Shown piece by piece: positions 1 through 8,257 of a stretch of 22,722 nt of DNA. The notes beneath the pieces are model-generated. The model was not told where the DNA came from. It did not search any database and saw only the letters and a list, made by a program, of their open reading frames with translations. The stretch lies in NCBI GenBank assembly GCA_036012155.1, contig DASCOT010000010.1, forward strand, positions 1 to 22,722, read 5' to 3'. A program made the translations under genes and the position numbers. This stretch comes from DASCOT01 sp036012155. Its GTDB lineage: Bacteria > Acidobacteriota > UBA890 > WLXD01. Positions within the stretch are counted from its first letter, which is position 1, and each line of letters opens with the position of its first letter.

Positions 1-4
1 GTCG

Positions 5-1006
5 ATGACCGCCGTTCGCCCCAGCATCTACACGACCTGCCCCGAGTTCGCGCGCGACCGGTCAGAGTCGATCACCGAGCGCGTCCTCGAGACTGCTCGG
101 TGGTGTGAGGCCCACGACCATACCGGGATGCTGATCCGCTCGAACAACCGCCTCGTAGACCCCTGGACGATCGCCCAACTCCTGCTGCACGAAACCGAGT
201 CGCTGCGACCTGTCGTCACCGTTCAGCCGCTATACATGCACCCGTATGCGGTGGCAAAGAAAGTAGCAACACTGGCCAACGTCTACGGCCGGGCCCCCGA
301 TCTGTACCTGGTCGCCGGCGGCTCCAATACCGATCTCCTGGCGCTTGATGACCGGGTACCACACGACGACCGATATCGTCGCCTGACCGAGTACGCCGAA
401 ATGATTGGCGCGCTGTTGTCGGCACGAAGCCCGATTACGCATGTCGGGGAACGATACCGGGTGTACAAGCCCGCGACGCTGGCTCCACTCGCCGAAGCGG
501 AAAAGCCCCGGTTCTTCATTGCAGCCAGCAGCACCGCGGGCCAACGCGCTGCACAAGAGCTCGGCGCACTGTCGGTATCGTCGCTGGGCTTTGGCGACGG
601 TACCGACTGCGTCTTCCTGGGCATGGTGGTACGCACCACCGACGAGGAAGCCTGGGAGGTGGCCCGAGCCCGCTTCAAGGCTGATGCTGCAGGCCGGCTG
701 GCTCACCGTCTGGACATGGCTTGGAACGACTCGAGCTGGAACGAGCGCTTGAGCCGCCTGGCGGATGCAGAATCCACCCATCGAGAGGACCTGTGGCTCG
801 AGCCGTTCGAGAATCGGCAATCACGCAGCGCCTATCTCATCGGCGACTCTCGGGCGGTGGCACGTAGCCTTCAGGAGACCCTCAGCGCTGGAGCTCGCGG
901 CTTTTTCCTAGAGCCGCCACATTGTCGGGCCGATGTGGAGCACTCCAGCGAGGCGCTCGCCAGAGCTTGGACCCGCTTTCAGTCACCCCTCACGCTGACC
1001 GCCTGA
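5..1006 (+). CDS. Luciferase-like (LLM class) flavin-dependent monooxygenase
   Basis: This 333-residue protein is a bacterial luciferase-like monooxygenase of the alkanesulfonate-monooxygenase type, a TIM-barrel enzyme that uses reduced flavin and O2. Family features visible are an N-terminal region in which the substrate face is read from SNNRLVDPW, the stretch HPYAVAKKVATLANVYGRAPDLYLVAGG (a first-third signature in which 'GR' precedes a strand ending in GG), and a later DDRYRRLTEYAEMI helix preceding the region that positions the flavin phosphate. The substrate cannot be told from sequence; alkanesulfonates, pyrimidines and other small molecules are all used in the family. The ATG lies four bases from the window edge, so the true start could be further upstream, although the length looks complete. 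It converges on the CoxG-like gene with a gap of only ten bases. The neighbouring permease and molybdo-hydroxylase genes are compatible with a role in nitrogen-heterocycle breakdown, but that is inference. Confidence 0.85.
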   Translation: MTAVRPSIYTTCPEFARDRSESITERVLETARWCEAHDHTGMLIRSNNRLVDPWTIAQLLLHETESLRPVVTVQPLYMHPYAVAKKVATLANVYGRAPDLYLVAGGSNTDLLALDDRVPHDDRYRRLTEYAEMIGALLSARSPITHVGERYRVYKPATLAPLAEAEKPRFFIAASSTAGQRAAQELGALSVSSLGFGDGTDCVFLGMVVRTTDEEAWEVARARFKADAAGRLAHRLDMAWNDSSWNERLSRLADAESTHREDLWLEPFENRQSRSAYLIGDSRAVARSLQETLSAGARGFFLEPPHCRADVEHSSEALARAWTRFQSPLTLTA

Positions 1007-1016
1007 CAGGCCCCGA

Positions 1017-1460
1017 CTAGGCGCGTGCCTCGATCGCGTCCGTGAGTCGGCTGAGGCCCTGCTTGGTGAGCATGCGCGCCGTCATGTCGAGAAGGCGCTG
1101 CCCGAGCCCGGCGAGACGACCGCCAACTTGCACGTCGAGATCGTACTCGAGAAGGGTCTCTTCACCGTCGTCGCGTAGCCGGATGTTCCCACTACCCTCG
1201 ACAAACCCCGGGCCACCGCGTCCTTCCATGCGCATCGAGTAAGACTCCGGCGGACACAGGTCGTCGAGCTTCACCCGGCCCTCGAAACTACCCTGGACAG
1301 GACCCACCCCGAGCGTCAGAGCACCGGCAAACTCGTTCTCCCCCACCCGCTCGAGTCGCCGAAACCCCGGCAACGTGCCCGCCAGGACCTCCGGGTCCAG
1401 CAACGACTCCCAGACGATCTGGCGTGGCGCAACGATCTTCTGTTGGCCCGCGACCTTCAT
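1017..1460 (-). CDS. CoxG-type SRPBCC family protein
   Basis: The 147-residue product matches the 'carbon monoxide dehydrogenase subunit G' branch of the START/Bet v1 (SRPBCC) fold, a small hydrophobic-pocket protein. The sequence opens with KVAGQQKIVAPRQIVWESLLDPEVL and carries the typical LPG, VGP and GFVEGSGNIRL blocks before a C-terminal helix. In the family CoxG proteins accompany molybdenum hydroxylases and, in CO dehydrogenase systems, anchor the enzyme to the membrane. A molybdo-hydroxylase pair lies about 3 kb away on the same strand, which supports that link. The ATG start has a strong ribosome site, GGAGG four bases upstream. It is transcribed divergently from the nucleobase permease, with 62 bases between the two starts, so a shared control region is likely. 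Function beyond the family assignment is not shown. Confidence 0.85.
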   Translation of the reverse strand: MKVAGQQKIVAPRQIVWESLLDPEVLAGTLPGFRRLERVGENEFAGALTLGVGPVQGSFEGRVKLDDLCPPESYSMRMEGRGGPGFVEGSGNIRLRDDGEETLLEYDLDVQVGGRLAGLGQRLLDMTARMLTKQGLSRLTDAIEARA

Positions 1461-1522
1461 GATGCCTCCATTCTACGCCGTACCGGGTTCGGGTAGACTG
1501 CGCCGGAAAATGGGAGCAGCGC

Positions 1523-2860
1523 ATGGCCGAGTTGGTATACAGCATCGACGAGCAGCCGGACCATTGGTGGGAGACGTTGCTCTACGGGTGGCAGCATACC
1601 CTCGTCGACATATCGCCATTCGTTCTTCCGTTGGCAGTGGCAACAGCGATCGGCCTGGATGATGGTGCGCGCGCCGCCCTGATCAACTACTCGCTCATCG
1701 CCATGGGGCTGGCGACTCTGATTCAGACGACTGTCGGCAATCGGCTGCCGATCGTTCAGGGTCCGTCGGCCACCCTCACCGGCACGCTCGCCCCGGTGGG
1801 TGCTCAGCTCGGGCCCGCGGCAATGTGGGGAGCGGCGTTCGTCAGCGCCGCCGTCGAAGCGCTCGTCGGCAGTACCGGTACGCTCGGTGCCTTGCGGCGG
1901 TTCTTTCCGCCGGTAGTGTCGGGAGTGGTCGTCCTGACGATCGGGCTATCGCTCGGGCAACTCGCGGTGCGACTGAGCGTTGGCAATGGTAGCCTCGCCA
2001 ACCTCGGGTTCGCGGTGGCGACCATCGCGCTGGTGGTGGTGCTGCAGGTTGCCGGGCGCCAGGTCGCCGGCGGGTTGCTCTCTCGAGTCGCCATCTTCGT
2101 GGCGATCTGGGTCGTGGGCCTCGGCGGTGGCAGCCTATTGGGGCGCGTCGACTGGAGCCTGGTGGCTACGATGCCGTGGTTTCAGGTACCCCGGGTGTTC
2201 CCATTCGGTGGACCGGGGTTCGGATGGGAGTTTGGCGCCGCCGCGATCGTCGCAGTCTTGGCCGGCTATCTCGGATCGATGGTGGAATCGATCGGCGACT
2301 ACGTCGCCACCTGCTCGGTGGTCGAGGAGCCGCTCACCAAGCGCCACGTCAACCGCGGCATTGCGGCCGAGGGAGTGGGATGCCTGCTAGCGCTGTCGGT
2401 GGGCGGACTGCCGTGCACGAGCTACACGCAGAACATCGGCATCATCAAGGCGACCGGTGTCGGCAGCCGCGCGGTCGTCCGTCTGGCTGCCGTCGTTCTG
2501 CTCCTGTATGGGCTGTGCCCCAAGTTCGGCGCCCTCCTGGTGGCACTGCCGCGGCCGGTACTTGGCGGGGTATTCGTGATCGTTTGCGGTCTGATCGCGA
2601 CCACCGGCATCGCCATGCTGGCGAGCGCCCATGAAGATGATGGCGCAGCGCTGCTCGCTGGCATCACGCTGGTAGTCGCGCTGGGACTGCCGGCGTATGT
2701 CCATTCAGTGCTCGGCCCCGTGTGGCTCGACTCGCTGCCACAGTTGGCGCAGCTGTTGGTGACCAACTCTGTGGTTCTGTCGGTGCTGCTGGCGGTGGGC
2801 CTCAACGCCGCGTTGCGCGGGCTGCCCTCCGCCCCCGATGTGGCGCGGCGAGCCGACTAG
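1523..2860 (+). CDS. NCS2/NAT (SLC23-type) nucleobase permease
   Basis: A 445-residue, very hydrophobic protein with about 12-14 predicted membrane segments. It belongs to the nucleobase-ascorbate transporter family, which imports uracil, xanthine, uric acid or related compounds with H+ or Na+. The NAT signature QNIGIIKATG is present near residue 302, and the preceding helix contains MVESIGDYVAT. The latter is more like the SLC23 animal and plant members than the usual bacterial UraA-type transporters. Gln at the first signature position is associated with nucleobase rather than ascorbate transport in the family. The ATG is preceded by GGGAG about seven bases upstream. A possible -10 (TAGACT, 1494-1499) lies in the short divergent region shared with the CoxG gene, but no convincing -35 is visible. 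It converges on the amidase gene. The cargo is inferred, not proven. Confidence 0.9.
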   Translation: MAELVYSIDEQPDHWWETLLYGWQHTLVDISPFVLPLAVATAIGLDDGARAALINYSLIAMGLATLIQTTVGNRLPIVQGPSATLTGTLAPVGAQLGPAAMWGAAFVSAAVEALVGSTGTLGALRRFFPPVVSGVVVLTIGLSLGQLAVRLSVGNGSLANLGFAVATIALVVVLQVAGRQVAGGLLSRVAIFVAIWVVGLGGGSLLGRVDWSLVATMPWFQVPRVFPFGGPGFGWEFGAAAIVAVLAGYLGSMVESIGDYVATCSVVEEPLTKRHVNRGIAAEGVGCLLALSVGGLPCTSYTQNIGIIKATGVGSRAVVRLAAVVLLLYGLCPKFGALLVALPRPVLGGVFVIVCGLIATTGIAMLASAHEDDGAALLAGITLVVALGLPAYVHSVLGPVWLDSLPQLAQLLVTNSVVLSVLLAVGLNAALRGLPSAPDVARRAD

Positions 2861-2892
2861 AGGCTAACCACGCTACGCAACGAGCCTACGGC

Positions 2893-4305
2893 TCATACTT
2901 GGAGCAGCGCCGGAGCCCCGATCGGTCGCAGGCTCTGTACCGCGGCTGCTGCGGAAAGAGCGTGTCCTTCGCCACCGGGGCCCGCGACAATCTGCATGCC
3001 TACCGGCAGCCCGCCGGCGTCGAGGCCTGCCGGCACCGATGCTACGGGGAGTCCCGTGAGGCTCAACAGGAACGTCGGGGCGACCCAATCGATGTACGTT
3101 TCCATCGGCTTTCCGGCGATGCTCTCGGGGTAGTTCTGCTCGACCGCAAACGGCGGTATCGCCATCGTCGGGGTGAGCAGATGATCGAAGCGACGGAACA
3201 GCTGGCGAAACTGCTCCCACACACGCCCCCGGACCTGCTCAGCGGCCGCGAACTCCATCGTCGGGGTACCCAACCCGGCTTCGACGTTGTTGCGCAGATT
3301 GTCGCCGAACTCGGCGCGACGCTCGAGACGCGTATGGTGTTGCGCCACCATCCAGTAGCCGCGCAGTGCCAGGAACGCGGCACGCGCGTATGAAAGATCG
3401 AGCTCGATCTCCTCGACGGTTGCTCCGGCGGCCGCCAGCGCGTCGATTGCCTCGCGGCACACGCGCTCCACATCGGGATCGATGCCGATCGAGGCAATGT
3501 CGCTACAGTACGCCAACCGCATGCCCTTCACGGGGCGGCTTTGTACCAACTCGACGAAGTCACGATAGTCGATCGACTCCCCGATGGGAGCGAGCGGGCT
3601 CGGCCCGGCGACCGCCTGCAAGGCCATCGCCAAATCCTCGGCCGTACGTGCCATGAGGCCCGTGGCCTGCATCGTGTCCCACGGATAATCGGATGGCCAC
3701 GTCGGAACCAGGCCCGGGGTCGGTCGGATACCCACAACCCCACAAAACGACGCCGGAATGCGCAGCGAGCCACCCAGATCGGTCCCCTCGGCGATATCGA
3801 TCATGCCGGTCGCCAACCCTGCCGCCCCGCCTCCCGTCGAGCCGCCGGCGGATAATTCGGGATTCCACGGATTGCGCGTAGCGCCGAACACCTCGTTGAA
3901 GGTGTTGGCGCCGGTGGCGAACTCTGGCGTGTTGGTCTTGCCGAGGATGATGGCCCCGGCATCGCGAAGTCGTTGCACGACAACCGCGTCGACCTCGGCG
4001 ATGTTGTCAGCGTACAGCGGGCTGCCGCAGGTATGGCGCAGACCCCGGACGGGGGTGACGTCCTTGATTCCCACCGGCAAGCCACAAAGCGGGCCGGCTT
4101 CCTCGCCGCCCTGAAGCCGCGCTTCGAGATCGCGGGCCTGGTCCATTGCCGTGTCCGACAGGGTCACCAGGGCATTGAGCGTGGGGCTCATCGCCTCGAC
4201 ACGACGCAACGCCGTCTCGATCACCTCGACCGGCGATTGTTCGCCGCCGGCAACCTTGCGAACGGTCTCAGACGCACTCGGCAACGACGGTCCGTCAGAG
4301 CTCAT
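2893..4305 (-). CDS. Amidase (amidase-signature family)
   Basis: A 470-residue amidase-signature hydrolase, probably cytoplasmic, that cleaves a carboxamide or related C-N bond. The Ser-cisSer-Lys triad can be read: Lys81 in PVGIKD, Ser156 in GGSTGGG (the usual second Ser of GGSSGG is Thr here) and the nucleophile Ser180 in GTDLGGSLRIPASFCG. Length and motif spacing are normal, so it looks active. The ATG has an excellent ribosome site (AGGAGG, six bases upstream). It follows the cyclase remnant by 24 bases, so it is the last gene of the minus-strand block. Family members include glutamyl-tRNA amidotransferase A, but no gatB/gatC is present here and the catabolic context argues for a stand-alone amidase. 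The substrate is unknown; ureido or carbamoyl compounds would fit the neighbouring hydroxylase and nucleobase permease. Confidence 0.93.
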   Translation of the reverse strand: MSSDGPSLPSASETVRKVAGGEQSPVEVIETALRRVEAMSPTLNALVTLSDTAMDQARDLEARLQGGEEAGPLCGLPVGIKDVTPVRGLRHTCGSPLYADNIAEVDAVVVQRLRDAGAIILGKTNTPEFATGANTFNEVFGATRNPWNPELSAGGSTGGGAAGLATGMIDIAEGTDLGGSLRIPASFCGVVGIRPTPGLVPTWPSDYPWDTMQATGLMARTAEDLAMALQAVAGPSPLAPIGESIDYRDFVELVQSRPVKGMRLAYCSDIASIGIDPDVERVCREAIDALAAAGATVEEIELDLSYARAAFLALRGYWMVAQHHTRLERRAEFGDNLRNNVEAGLGTPTMEFAAAEQVRGRVWEQFRQLFRRFDHLLTPTMAIPPFAVEQNYPESIAGKPMETYIDWVAPTFLLSLTGLPVASVPAGLDAGGLPVGMQIVAGPGGEGHALSAAAAVQSLRPIGAPALLQV

Positions 4306-4329
4306 GCCGATCCTCCTGCGAGCTGGTGC

Positions 4330-4680
4330 CTACTCCTCGTCGAACGCCACGACACGGCAGAACGCCGCCTCGCCCCCCCGGAACTTCCACGGAAAACAGC
4401 CCAACGTGATCCGGCGGTCATGTAGCACAGGGTTCGCAACGTCGGCGCCGAGATTCTCGATATGCATACAGTTGGAGGGGAACAAAGCGTTGTGGGTGAG
4501 CTGGTAGTCCGACTCGGGGAACAGCTCGGCGACCCCCTCCGGGCCCCCGAACTTGTCTTCGCAGGCCTTCCGAACGCGGTCGCAGTGATTGAACATCCCT
4601 TTGCCGAGGAAGCGCCCGATGGGAAGATTCATGGGGTGATCGGTCGAGATCGCGTCGACACCCCAGATATGGATCTCGCC
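4330..4680 (-). pseudogene. Cyclase family protein, C-terminal remnant
   Basis: Only about the last 117 codons of a cyclase-family hydrolase (kynurenine formamidase-like, metal-dependent amide or lactone hydrolase) are present. The conserved C-terminal part is clear: HIWGVDAISTDHP, then LPIGRF, FPSNCMHIENLGADV and the final FPWKFRGGEAAFCRVVAF. The in-frame ATG at 4632 is an internal methionine (DHPMNLP), because homologous sequence continues upstream of it to about 4680. There the reading frame runs into sequence that codes for the molybdo-hydroxylase in a different frame, and a stop follows. The N-terminal two thirds, including the HxGTHxDxxxH metal site expected in this family, is missing. 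The remnant is probably nonfunctional. It is followed 24 bases later by the amidase. Confidence 0.8.
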
Positions 4681-6473
4681 GCCAGGTCGCCGAGTGACAT
4701 GCGGCGCTCTGGTTCGCCCTCGACGCGAACCTCACCATCGCCGAGCACCAGAGTATCTTCAGGTGCCTCCAGGAGCTCGCGGGCGAGCCGCAAGATCTTG
4801 GCGCGCACCATCTCGGCCGCCGCATGGCAGGCGTTGCCGGCAACCACCGCGCCACGGCTGGCGAAGGTCCCGGTGCCCCAGCTGAACTCGCGCGTATCAC
4901 CGGTAACGACGCTGATGTCGGCTACGTCGACGCCAACTTGGTCGGCAACGATCTGTGCCAGCGAGGTGTAGTGGCCCTGCCCCTGTGTGCCGACTCCGGT
5001 AGCCACGTTCACCTTGCCGCTGGGCTCTATCGAGACACGGGCGCCCTCGTAGGGGCCGATGCCCGTGCCCTCTACGTAGGAGACGATGCCGATGCCGACG
5101 TGGCGTCCGGACTGGCGCAGGTGCTGGCGCTCTCCGTCTTCGAACTCACGATAACCGATCATCTCCACGGCGCGCTCGAGTGCCGGCGCATAGTTACCGC
5201 TGTCGTATGTCAGTGAAGAGAAGTCCTGATAGACGATGCCGTGGTCGTGCGGAAAGTCGTCCTCCTTCAGAAAGTTCCGCCGCCTTATCTCTACACGGTC
5301 GATGCCGAGCTCACTGGCGGCGATGTCAAGCAGGCGTTCCATCACGAACACGCCGTGCTGCCGGCCGGCGCCGCGCACCGGCGTCACGATCGGTCGGTTG
5401 GTAAACACGACGCGGAACTCGGAGTGGTAGTTGGGTACGTCGTAGCAGCCCAGCAGGGTGCACTGGCTGTTGATGGGAATGGTCAGCCCGTAAGGGTCGT
5501 AGGCACCCGTGTCGTGCAGGAAGTCGTCGCGCACGCCAAGGATGCGTCCGTCGGAGCTCAGCGCCATCTCCGCCTCGTGAACCTGCGAGCGCTCCTGTGT
5601 CGTGGCGTAGAAGTTCTCGCTGCGATCCTCGATCCACTTCACCGGACGGCCGAGCTGCATCGAGATCCAGGGAACGAGCATCTCTTCCGGATAGAACATC
5701 ATGATCTTGGGGCCGAAAGCGCCACCGATGAAGGGCGCAACCACGTCAACCTCACGCTCGGCCAGACCCAACACTCGGGCAAGCCCGTTGCGGATCGGGA
5801 TCGGAGCCTGGGTGGTGTCCCAGATCGTCATCTTGCGAGCCCGTGCGTCCCAGCTCGCCACTACGCCGCGGTTCTCGATGGCGGCGGCGGCTCCGCGATC
5901 GTATTCGAAGCGGCGGCGGACGACGAGATCCGCGGTTTCGCTGGCCGCGGCGTAGTCGCCCTTCACCTGGACGCAGTGCGCCGCGAGGTTGGACCCCAGA
6001 TCCTCGTGGACGATAGTCGGCTCGCCGCGCAATGACGCCTCTAGATCGACGACCGCCGGCAGCGGGTCCAGATCGACGGCAATGTCTGTCAGCGCGTCTT
6101 CCGCCAGATAGCGGCTCTCCGCAACCACCACCGCGATCGGCTCGCCCGAATGAAGTACCTTGTGGCGCGCCAGGGGCACCTGGGTGCGCTCATTGAAGAC
6201 CACGCCGTCGATGGGCGGTGGCCCCACGAGTAGCGGGCCGTGCTGCCAGTAGTCTCCGAGATCGGCAGCCGCGTAGACAGCCACCACACCCGACCTCTGG
6301 CGGGCGCGGGACAGGTCCACGCCGTTGAGGCGGGCGTGCGCGTAATCGCTGCGGACGAAGGCAACGTGCAGCATCTCCGGAAGGTCGATGTCGTCGATGA
6401 ACTGTGCCGTTCCGGTGAGAAGACCAGCATCCTCGTTACGAGGTAGACGTCGCCCGAAGAACCGACCGCTCAC
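4629..6473 (-). CDS. Xanthine dehydrogenase-family molybdopterin-binding subunit, 3'-truncated
   Basis: This is the large subunit of a molybdenum hydroxylase (XDH/CoxL family), here 614 residues against the usual 770-800. Visible are the N-terminal hammerhead domain (DYAHARLNGVDLSRA), GGAFGPK at 250-256, PVRGAGR at 365-371, GTQGQGHYTSLAQIVAD at 495-511 and SWGTGTFASRGAVVAGNA at 531-547. Family similarity stops at about residue 600 (LGDLAAR). The last 14 residues are cyclase DNA read in the wrong frame. The missing C-terminal portion holds the GxGE catalytic glutamate, so activity is unlikely. The active-site loop is not the AYRCSFR of true CO dehydrogenase. I chose the GTG at 6473 because it overlaps the small-subunit stop (GTGA) and starts the conserved SGRFFGRRL; a longer frame upstream reads over the small subunit and is spurious. 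The truncation is either a genomic deletion or an assembly error. Confidence 0.9.
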   Translation of the reverse strand: MSGRFFGRRLPRNEDAGLLTGTAQFIDDIDLPEMLHVAFVRSDYAHARLNGVDLSRARQRSGVVAVYAAADLGDYWQHGPLLVGPPPIDGVVFNERTQVPLARHKVLHSGEPIAVVVAESRYLAEDALTDIAVDLDPLPAVVDLEASLRGEPTIVHEDLGSNLAAHCVQVKGDYAAASETADLVVRRRFEYDRGAAAAIENRGVVASWDARARKMTIWDTTQAPIPIRNGLARVLGLAEREVDVVAPFIGGAFGPKIMMFYPEEMLVPWISMQLGRPVKWIEDRSENFYATTQERSQVHEAEMALSSDGRILGVRDDFLHDTGAYDPYGLTIPINSQCTLLGCYDVPNYHSEFRVVFTNRPIVTPVRGAGRQHGVFVMERLLDIAASELGIDRVEIRRRNFLKEDDFPHDHGIVYQDFSSLTYDSGNYAPALERAVEMIGYREFEDGERQHLRQSGRHVGIGIVSYVEGTGIGPYEGARVSIEPSGKVNVATGVGTQGQGHYTSLAQIVADQVGVDVADISVVTGDTREFSWGTGTFASRGAVVAGNACHAAAEMVRAKILRLARELLEAPEDTLVLGDGEVRVEGEPERRMSLGDLAARSISGVSTRSRPITP

Positions 6474-6991
6474 GTCCCGGATTCCCCTTCGTCGGCGTGC
6501 ATGCGGCGGGCCGCCAGCGCCACTGCGTCTACGATGTGCTGGTACCCAGTGCAGCGACAAAGGTTGCCCGACATCGCCTCCCGAATAGCCTCCTCTGAGG
6601 GTTGCGCACTGCCCTCGACGAACGGCAAGAGGGTCATCAAGAACCCTGGTGTGCAGAACCCACACTGCAGCGCGTGCGTATCACGGAACGCCGCCTGGAG
6701 TGGGTGCAACTCCCGCCCGGCACCCGGCGCGAGTGCCTCGACGGTGCTGATCTCGAGCCCTTCGGCCTGAACAGCGAACATCAAGCACGACCGTATCGGA
6801 GCACCATCGAGTAGCACCGTGCACGCCCCGCAGACACCATGCTCACACCCGACATGCGTGCCGGTAAGTCCCAGATCACCGCGAAGAAAGTCCGATAGCA
6901 GCAGGCGTGGCTCCACCGTCCGCTTGACCTCGCGGCCATTCACCCGCAGCTGGACATCCACTTGATCGGAACTCGATCCTGCTTCGCTCAC
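6470..6991 (-). CDS. Molybdo-hydroxylase [2Fe-2S] small subunit (XDH/CoxS family)
   Basis: The 173-residue product carries two [2Fe-2S] clusters and passes electrons within a molybdenum hydroxylase. All eight cysteines are present: C49, C54, C57 and C69 form the plant-ferredoxin-type cluster (GCEHGVCGACTV ... SCL), and C110, C113, C145 and C147 the second (CGFC ... CRC). Residues before the GTG at 6991 are unlike the family and overlap the upstream gene, so the GTG (VSEAGSSSDQV) is the best start. No Shine-Dalgarno is visible ahead of it. A TATAGT hexamer at 6999-7004 would place a transcript start almost at the GTG, so a leaderless mRNA is possible. Its stop overlaps the start of the large subunit. 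No FAD (CoxM-type) subunit is present in the window. The small subunit looks intact although its partner is truncated. Confidence 0.95.
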   Translation of the reverse strand: MSEAGSSSDQVDVQLRVNGREVKRTVEPRLLLSDFLRGDLGLTGTHVGCEHGVCGACTVLLDGAPIRSCLMFAVQAEGLEISTVEALAPGAGRELHPLQAAFRDTHALQCGFCTPGFLMTLLPFVEGSAQPSEEAIREAMSGNLCRCTGYQHIVDAVALAARRMHADEGESGT

Positions 6992-7109
6992 GGCCGCAAC
7001 TATACGACCGACGCCGCCATCGTGCGGGAGCCTCCCGCGAACGCGCGCGCGCCAATCGGCCCGCAGACTGGAGCCGTCCGCGATCGGCCCCTGTGCGCAA
7101 GCCCCGTCG

Positions 7110-8213
7110 TCAAAGACCCTCCTTGGTCTCCGCCACGAGCCGGTCGACCACCGCCGTGAAATCGTTCGTCTCACTGTAGGTCGCCAATTGACGATCAGCG
7201 CTCGTCCCGCACTCGAGGATGGTCTCCGCGTAGAACACCTCCTCTCGGATGTCGAGCTCGTCGACGACATCCTCGACGAACTCGAGCATCTCGCCGACGA
7301 GAAAACGCGTCGGCACCGCTTCGCGCTTGCCGAAGTCGATCAGCTTGCCGTCGAGGCCCCAACGCACCGCACGCCACTTGTTTTCCTCGATGAGATGGTG
7401 CCGGTAGCTACGCCACGACTGGTTGTCTTGGCGTAGTTGGATGAGCTTGGCGACTATGGCGAGGACTGGCGCAGCGATACAGATCGTCTCATCGACGCGC
7501 GTGCAGATGTCGCTCTGACGAAACTCGAGCGTCGGGAACTTCGGATGCGGCCGAATGTCCCACCAGATCTGCGTAGCTTCCTCGATGCTATCGGTGGCGA
7601 GGAGCGTGTCGACGAACGCCTGATAGGCGCTCCAAGAACCGAACTCGGGAGGCAGCCCGGAGCGCGGCAGATTCTCGAAGACAACCGATCGATACGACTT
7701 GAGCCCGGTATCGCGACCGTGCCAAAACGGCGAGCTCGTCGACAACGCCAGCAGGTGCGGAAGAAAGTACCGCGACTGGTTCATCACATCGATCATGAGC
7801 TCCTTGTCTTCGATGCCGATGTGTACGTGCATGCCGAAGATCAATAGACGACGCGCCACGTCCTTGAGGGCTTGCTCCTGCTTCGCGTAGCGATCCGCGG
7901 AGGTAATCTGCTGCTCGCTCCACTGCGAGAAAGGGTGCGTGCTCGCCGCCGCTACCAAGAGATCATTCGCGTCGGCGAGCTCGCAGATGGTATGCCGCAG
8001 CCGCACGATCTCCTGCCGTGCCTCCTTGATGTTCCGACACACCTGGCTCCCCACCTCCACCTGCGACTGCATGAACTCCGGCTTGATCTGGTCGCGCAGG
8101 ATCTGTTGCCCTTTGTCCAGGAACTCCTGAACGTACGAGCGCAGCTCGCGGCTCGCCGGATCGATGATCTGATACTCCTCCTCGATCCCGATGGTGAACT
8201 CTGGTAGAGCCAT
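7110..8213 (-). CDS. GCS2-family carboxylate-amine ligase (YbdK-like glutamate-cysteine ligase)
   Basis: A 367-residue ATP-dependent ligase of the glutamate-cysteine ligase type 2 family, which joins a carboxylate (often glutamate) to an amine (often cysteine). Diagnostic sequences are GIEEEYQI near the N-terminus (metal and ATP site), EFMQSQVEVGS, FGMHVHIGI in the middle and LEFRQSDICT further on. Length is normal for the family. Start choice: the ATG at 8213 gives MALPEFTIGIEEEY directly at the conserved start and has AGGA seven to ten bases upstream, whereas an ATG twelve codons earlier adds unconserved residues. The alpha/beta hydrolase gene ends 45 bases upstream on the same strand. The true product could be gamma-glutamylcysteine or another peptide-like compound; sequence alone does not decide. 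Confidence 0.92.
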   Translation of the reverse strand: MALPEFTIGIEEEYQIIDPASRELRSYVQEFLDKGQQILRDQIKPEFMQSQVEVGSQVCRNIKEARQEIVRLRHTICELADANDLLVAAASTHPFSQWSEQQITSADRYAKQEQALKDVARRLLIFGMHVHIGIEDKELMIDVMNQSRYFLPHLLALSTSSPFWHGRDTGLKSYRSVVFENLPRSGLPPEFGSWSAYQAFVDTLLATDSIEEATQIWWDIRPHPKFPTLEFRQSDICTRVDETICIAAPVLAIVAKLIQLRQDNQSWRSYRHHLIEENKWRAVRWGLDGKLIDFGKREAVPTRFLVGEMLEFVEDVVDELDIREEVFYAETILECGTSADRQLATYSETNDFTAVVDRLVAETKEGL

Positions 8214-8257
8214 GGGTATTCCTGTCCGCCTAGATTGCCGCGGCGCCAAGCCTCGTG

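Noticed and set aside
2882..2894. Five-base stem (GAGCC/GGCTC) between permease and amidase as a terminator
   Set aside because: Short, no T-run, and it overlaps the amidase stop; too likely by chance.
5241..6035. Long plus-strand ORF (264 codons) opposite the molybdo-hydroxylase
   Set aside because: It is a frame shadow: the opposite strand holds clear XDH-family motifs, and this ORF has no recognisable domain.
4629..6991. True aerobic CO dehydrogenase (CoxSL), because of the nearby CoxG-type gene
   Set aside because: The active-site loop is PVRGAGR and not AYRCSFR, and no CoxM flavin subunit is present.
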